The translations under genes and the position numbers were made by a program. A DNA stretch of 35,182 nucleotides from Candidatus Enterococcus courvalinii (GTDB taxonomy: Bacteria > Bacillota > Bacilli > Lactobacillales > Enterococcaceae), in assembly GCF_017315945.1 (NCBI RefSeq), contig NZ_JAFLWI010000025.1, forward strand, positions 1-35,182. The letters run 5' to 3'. Of this stretch, positions 34,292-35,182 are shown piece after piece (the stretch's first letter is position 1; every line of letters begins with the position of its first letter). The notes below the pieces were generated by a model. It saw only the letters and a list, made by a program, of their open reading frames with translations, ran no database searches and was not told where the DNA came from.

Positions 34292-34327
34292 GCTGTGAAA
34301 AATCTTTTAAAAGACTCTCCACAGCTT
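34281..34327 (-). terminator. Terminator of the DUF3397 gene
   Basis: AAGCTGTG (34327-34320 on the minus strand) pairs with CACAGCTT (34297-34290). An inner TCTTTTAAAAGA palindrome adds to the hairpin, and a T run follows. It starts 9 bases after the stop codon. Confidence 0.82.
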
Positions 34328-34335
34328 TTTTGATG

Positions 34336-34704
34336 TTATAAATAACTCACAATGTTAAACACAATGAGCACTAAATACAAAATGATCGTTAGTAAAAAAG
34401 TTAATCGCCACGTCATTTTCAGATAACGGGAATAAACAATTTCTTCATAATAGTATGCCTGAAAAACGGCAATACAAATTCCTAAAAGCAGGACAGAAAT
34501 AATAAAAAAGGGTAAAACCGAAATGGTTCCCATATTTCTTGAAAGTTCATGCATTCCTCCCCATAGAAATGGGATAGCTAAATCAGGAGCCTTTAAATTA
34601 AAGCGACGATTCAATGCAAAGATTCGCACTAAAAATTGGCAACCAAATAAAACGATTGCCGGAAAGATATACCAAAATAAGACTATTGGCGTAAAAGTAC
34701 CCAT
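34336..34704 (-). CDS. DUF3397 family membrane protein
   Basis: This 122-residue protein has four hydrophobic segments: IVLFWYIFPAIVLFGCQFLV, the loop-flanked LAIPFLWGGMHEL, ISVLPFFIISVLLLGICIAV and LTFLLTIILYLVLIVFNIV. The sequence and its place just upstream of mraZ match DUF3397 (YllA-like) of Firmicutes, a family without known function. AAGGAG lies 9 bases before the ATG. A TATACT element at 34741-34736 (minus strand) may be its -10, though no good -35 was found. It has its own terminator. Confidence 0.85.
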   Translation of the reverse strand: MGTFTPIVLFWYIFPAIVLFGCQFLVRIFALNRRFNLKAPDLAIPFLWGGMHELSRNMGTISVLPFFIISVLLLGICIAVFQAYYYEEIVYSRYLKMTWRLTFLLTIILYLVLIVFNIVSYL

Positions 34705-35047
34705 GTGATGAAACTCCTTCTTTCTAATTGCTCTAAGTATACTGCAAATACTTTACACAACTATTTCATTTTATTTAATTTATTGTGATTATCATTTTTA
34801 GATGACCACTTTTGTTTCTTGTTTATTACAGTCAGATTATTTTAGACAACTAGCAAATCATTTGACAGAGGTCATTAAACAACATCTAAAAAAGAGCTTA
34901 TCATAATTTTTCGGTCTGAACCACCGTTTTAAAAAAGACATTCTTAAATATTTTATTTTTAATATTAAGAAATTTACTTCGTAACTTGAACAAAAACATA
35001 AAAGGTTGTACACTATTGCTAATGAATCTAACTTAAGGATGAACGCG
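34705..35047. other. AT-rich intergenic region with divergent promoters
   Basis: This 343-base gap lies between the leftward DUF3397 gene and the rightward DUF4044 gene. It contains the DUF3397 ribosome site and a TATACT -10-like element at 34736-34741. A perfect TTGACA is present at 34862-34867, but its 17-base-spaced partner is the weak TCTAAA. An imperfect AT-rich inverted repeat (CTTAAATATT/AATATTAAG) lies at 34943-34969, and a good promoter for the rightward gene is at 34986-35014. I see no further gene in it. Confidence 0.6.
34986..35014 (+). promoter_or_regulatory. Sigma-A promoter for the DUF4044 gene
   Basis: TTGAAC (34986-34991) and TACACT (35009-35014) are 17 bases apart, with TG immediately before the -10. 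The expected start near 35021 leaves a 27-base leader containing the AAGGATG ribosome site. Confidence 0.7.
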
Positions 35048-35164
35048 ATGAATAATAAAAAGCAAACAAGTACTTTTTCTAAAGTAACAAAAGTAGTCAT
35101 TTGGACAATGTTGATTTTAACTGTTGGTTCAGTCGTACTAACCGCTGTCATGAGCGTACTATAA
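35048..35164 (+). CDS. DUF4044 family small membrane protein (38 aa)
   Basis: An ATG at 35048 opens a 38-residue frame, MNNKKQTSTFSKVTKVVIWT followed by MLILTVGSVVLTAVMSVL, ending at TAA 35162-35164. It has a basic N-terminus and a single membrane helix (about 16-38). The pattern fits DUF4044, very small single-helix proteins of lactic acid bacteria with no known function. A good ribosome site (AAGGATG) and a promoter precede it. It is a complete gene close to the right edge. Confidence 0.8.
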   Translation: MNNKKQTSTFSKVTKVVIWTMLILTVGSVVLTAVMSVL

Positions 35165-35182
35165 AAAAACATTGGCTATCTC

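Noticed and set aside
34862-34890. Perfect -35 TTGACA in the gap before the DUF4044 gene.
   Set aside because: The correctly spaced -10 is TCTAAA, no gene starts nearby, and a better promoter lies at 34986-35014.
34858-35172. Open frame on the minus strand of 104 codons across the right edge.
   Set aside because: It covers the DUF4044 gene and its promoter in antisense, has no good ribosome site and an AT-driven composition. Treated as a shadow.

Overview
The window looks like a chromosomal segment of a low-GC Firmicute of the order Lactobacillales, most likely an Enterococcus. The evidence is the division and cell-wall (dcw) cluster in the order mraZ-rsmH-ftsL-pbp-mraY-murD-murG-divIB-ftsA-ftsZ-yggS-sepF-ylmG-ylmH-divIVA-ileS, a penicillin-binding protein with C-terminal PASTA repeats, a sigma-54-dependent lactose/cellobiose-type PTS with a LevR-like activator, and small families (DUF3284, DUF3397, DUF4044, DUF4828) common in enterococci. 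The species cannot be fixed from the sequence alone.

Layout. 1-3100: the tail of an unidentified gene, a TetR-type regulator (-), an M29 aminopeptidase PepS (+), a tRNA-Arg(CCU) (-) and a small basic protein (+). 3101-10464 (-): a carbohydrate-uptake locus. A LevR/NtrC-like activator lies upstream of a consensus -24/-12 promoter that drives IIB, IIA and IIC, followed by a 73-aa protein, a 59-aa membrane protein, DUF3284 and an Eis-like acetyltransferase. Internal hairpin/U-tract elements divide the locus into expression steps. 10528-13577 (-): sfsA, a Gfo/Idh/MocA oxidoreductase and a DEAD-box helicase, probably one transcript. 13747-16508 (+): a DUF4828 protein, then a DtxR/MntR-type regulator paired with zwf (glucose-6-phosphate dehydrogenase). 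16636-34169 (-): ileS with an isoleucine T-box, then, going upstream, the complete dcw cluster to mraZ. 34336-35164: a DUF3397 membrane protein (-) and a 38-aa DUF4044 protein (+).

How the genes work together. The dcw block makes lipid II (MurD, MraY, MurG), polymerises and cross-links septal wall (class B PBP with FtsL and DivIB), and builds and positions the divisome (FtsZ, FtsA, SepF, DivIVA, YlmG, YlmH). MraZ probably acts on GTGG repeats just upstream of itself. In the PTS locus, phosphorylation of the PRD and EII-like domains of the activator should couple sugar supply to sigma-54 transcription.

Most notable observations: (i) three tandem RNA hairpins between the IIA and IIC genes that keep the same UUGAAC loop and U-G closing pairs while their lower stems differ compensatorily, with a fourth copy of the loop sequence over the IIC start codon; (ii) a textbook sigma-54 promoter directly abutting the terminator of its own activator gene, with three GTGTGC-type elements upstream; (iii) a ylmG gene whose only well-placed in-frame start is AUU; (iv) three exact 10-bp-spaced GTGG repeats upstream of mraZ; (v) several small genes (52, 59 and 38 aa) with good translation signals. 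No mobile element, CRISPR array or prophage was seen.
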